This document shows, piece by piece, positions 62,532 through 64,000 of a stretch of DNA of 64,000 nt. The DNA comes from JAICXG01 sp036825615 (lineage in GTDB: Bacteria > Verrucomicrobiota > Verrucomicrobiia > Chthoniobacterales > UBA10450). The notes under the pieces were generated by a model. It made no database searches, was not told where the DNA came from, and was given only the letters and a program-made list of their open reading frames with translations. The position numbers were made by a program, and so were the translations under genes. The stretch's first letter is position 1, and every line of letters starts with the position of its first letter. The stretch is from contig DAISXY010000011.1 in the NCBI GenBank assembly GCA_036825615.1, positions 71,824 through 135,823 of the forward strand. Reading direction: 5' to 3'.

Positions 62532-63676
62532 AGATTGTCTGCTTTTATCACTCGCTCGTTTCGGATTGGAACCACGGCAATGCCCATTTCCTGCGCGGAA
62601 TCGCGACGGAACTGATCGAGCGCGGGCATGAGGTGGTGGTTTATGAACCGCGCGACGGCTGGAGCCTGACCAATCTGCGGGCCGAACAGGGCGAGGAGCC
62701 GCTGCGCGATTTTGGCGTCGCCTATCCCCGCCTAACGACCAATTTTTATCTGGAGCCGGCGCGCCCTCGCGCCGCGGGAGGAGAATCGCCGGGATTTTCG
62801 TCGAGCGGCCCGGGGGCGGGCCAGCTCCAAATTGATGCCATGCTCGACGGCGCCGACGTTGTTCTGGTTCATGAATGGAACGCGCCCGAGCTCGTCAGGC
62901 GGATCGGACGACATCGTCGCGATCATCGCTACCGGCTCTTCTTTCACGACAGCCATCACCGCGCCGTCACTAATCCCGTGGCGATGTCCGCTTTCGACCT
63001 GTGCGATTACGATGGCGTGCTCGTCTATGGTGAAGCGCTCCGACAGGTTTATCTGGAGCGCGGCTGGGGCGCGCGGAATGTCTGGACCTGGCACGAAGCC
63101 GCTGACACCCGCGTCTTCCATCCGCGCCCGGAAATTCGGCGGACGCGCGATCTCGTCTGGATCGGAAACTGGGGCGACGAGGAACGATCGGCCGAGCTGC
63201 GCGAGTTCCTGACTGAACCGGCACGGCGACTTGGCCTAACGACTACGGTGCACGGGGTTCGTTACCCGGCGGACGCGCGCGCCGAGCTGCGATCCGCCGG
63301 GATCGATTTTCGTGGCTGGTTGCCTAACTTTCGCGTCCCGGAGGTGTTCGCGGCCCATCGCGTGACGCTGCACGTCCCACGGCGTCCGTATGTCGAATCG
63401 CTGCCGGGAATTCCAACGATCCGCCCGTTCGAAGCGCTCGCCTGCGGCATCGCGCTGATCAGTGCGCCCTGGAACGATTGCGAGGGGCTTTTCACCCCGG
63501 GCAAAGATTTTCTCGTCGCAAAAAACGGTCGCGAGATGCAGCGCCAGTTGCGCGCCGTGCTGAGCGACAAACGGATGGCGCGCGAGCTGGCCACGCATGG
63601 GCGCGCCACTATCCTCGCCCAGCACACCTGCGCGCATCGGGTCGATCAACTTCTTGAAATCGTCAGGCAAACATGA
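62528..63676 (+). CDS. CgeB-like glycosyltransferase
   Basis: This 382-residue protein of the CgeB/GT1-like group starts MKIVCFYHSLVSDWNHGNAH. It contains LFFHDSHHRAVTNPVAMS, then DLVWIGNWGDEERSAELREF and the C-terminal PTIRPFEALACGIALISAPW ... EGLFTPGKDFLVAKN typical of the family. Residues of about 76-100 (EPARPRAAGGESPGFSSSG) are encoded by an inserted R3 palindromic repeat, which adds a loop without breaking the frame. It is overlapped at both ends by sugar genes. The next gene is a related CgeB-like protein. Confidence 0.85.
   Translation: MKIVCFYHSLVSDWNHGNAHFLRGIATELIERGHEVVVYEPRDGWSLTNLRAEQGEEPLRDFGVAYPRLTTNFYLEPARPRAAGGESPGFSSSGPGAGQLQIDAMLDGADVVLVHEWNAPELVRRIGRHRRDHRYRLFFHDSHHRAVTNPVAMSAFDLCDYDGVLVYGEALRQVYLERGWGARNVWTWHEAADTRVFHPRPEIRRTRDLVWIGNWGDEERSAELREFLTEPARRLGLTTTVHGVRYPADARAELRSAGIDFRGWLPNFRVPEVFAAHRVTLHVPRRPYVESLPGIPTIRPFEALACGIALISAPWNDCEGLFTPGKDFLVAKNGREMQRQLRAVLSDKRMARELATHGRATILAQHTCAHRVDQLLEIVRQT
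62751..62830. repeat. R3 palindromic element inside a glycosyltransferase gene
   Basis: TGGAGCCGGCGCGCCCTCGC at the left and GGGGGCGGGCCAGCTCCAA at the right form inverted arms like the element in dnaX (29750-29850). The frame stays open through it. Confidence 0.85.
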
Positions 63677-64000
63677 AGCTCGCGTTTTTCGGCTCCAGCC
63701 TGGTTTCCGCCTATTGGAACGGCGCCGCCACTTACTACCGCGGGATCATCCGCTATCTGCACGAGCGCGGTCATCGCGTTACCTTTTACGAACCTGAAGC
63801 CTACGAGCGGCAGCGACACCGCGACTTTGCCGATCCGGATTGGGCGGAAGTCGTGGTCTATCAGCCTAACGAAAGCGCAGCCGCGGCCATGATCGAAGAG
63901 GCGAGCCGGACGGCGGACACGATGGTGAAAACGAGCGGCGTCGGTGTGCTCGACGAGTTCCTCGAGGAGGCGATCGCCGACACCAAACGCTCCGACAATC
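63673..64000 (+). CDS. CgeB-like glycosyltransferase, N-terminal part
   Basis: This gene starts MKLAFFGSSLVSAYWNGAAT and runs off the window after 109 codons. It parallels the preceding gene product (MKIVCFYHSLVSDWNHGNAH), including RGIIRYLHERGHRVTFYEPE, so the two are tandem paralogues. The start overlaps the upstream stop by four bases. The family is inferred from that similarity. Confidence 0.8.
   Translation, partial: MKLAFFGSSLVSAYWNGAATYYRGIIRYLHERGHRVTFYEPEAYERQRHRDFADPDWAEVVVYQPNESAAAAMIEEASRTADTMVKTSGVGVLDEFLEEAIADTKRSDN

Overview
The window is a GC-rich bacterial chromosome segment. Its gene content points to a soil Verrucomicrobium, probably Chthoniobacterales/Spartobacteria-like. 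The pointers are secreted beta-strand-repeat ('autotransporter-associated') proteins without an autotransporter barrel, a sialidase-like protein ending in tandem NISTR...LIGGFI...AIGPSL domains, an S23 four-helix-bundle gene inside a transporter operon, an ADOP-type permease, a membrane pyrophosphatase and many short dispersed palindromic repeats. The phylum is inferred from gene families; there is no rRNA gene here to prove it.

Layout. 0-3.6 kb, minus strand: a MacA/ABC/ADOP transporter operon behind a near-perfect sigma-54 promoter. 4.0-6.8 kb, minus: a secreted alpha/beta hydrolase plus a beta-strand-repeat protein, with a (GT)12 tract at the hydrolase start. 7.4-11.9 kb, minus: transsulfuration enzymes and an SLC13/RCK anion transporter. 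12.1-17.9 kb, plus: a TonB-C-like lipoprotein, a hybrid histidine kinase, a sigma-54 response regulator and an NtrY-like kinase. 17.9-24.0 kb, plus: an SGNH/MBOAT O-acetylation pair, aroC, a CvpA-like gene, corA and an FMN reductase. 24.0-31.0 kb, minus: a receiver-MBL fusion and hppA between two ~300-bp inverted repeats, then ybaB and dnaX. 31.1-33.0 kb, plus: a P1 peptidase and a MaoC-like dehydratase. 33.1-40.05 kb: a ~6.9-kb integrated element in tRNA-Val(UAC) bounded by 42-bp direct repeats. It carries an integrase, two lipoproteins, an excisionase-like HTH, a replication protein and both terminase subunits, but no capsid, portal or tail genes, so it resembles a phage satellite. 40.5-43.6 kb: Prc protease and an MBL hydrolase. 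43.9-46.5 kb: a second hydrolase/beta-strand-repeat cassette, paralogous to the first. 47-49.2 kb: an AmgK/MurU-like cell-wall recycling pair. 49.3-58.6 kb: a sialidase-like protein, an outer-membrane barrel, a FecR protein divergent from a CHASE2 adenylate cyclase, YceI and a HAF-repeat protein. 58.7-64 kb: RecO, then a sugar-epimerase/glycosyltransferase operon running off the edge.

How parts may work together. The sigma-54 response regulator and paired kinase at 15-18 kb are the obvious candidates to drive the sigma-54 promoter of the transporter operon at 3.6 kb. The FecR protein and CHASE2 cyclase look like one envelope-to-cAMP signalling unit. The two hydrolase/beta-strand-repeat cassettes look like one secreted two-gene module in two copies, each with a short tandem repeat where the signal peptide begins.

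The most striking DNA-level signal is the 9-mer TCGTTAGGC (or GCCTAACGA). I found at least 35 exact copies by eye, about one per 1.8 kb, in both orientations and several reading frames, where about 0.5 would be expected by chance. That density and lack of strand bias resemble a DNA-uptake sequence, a possibility that needs genome-wide testing.
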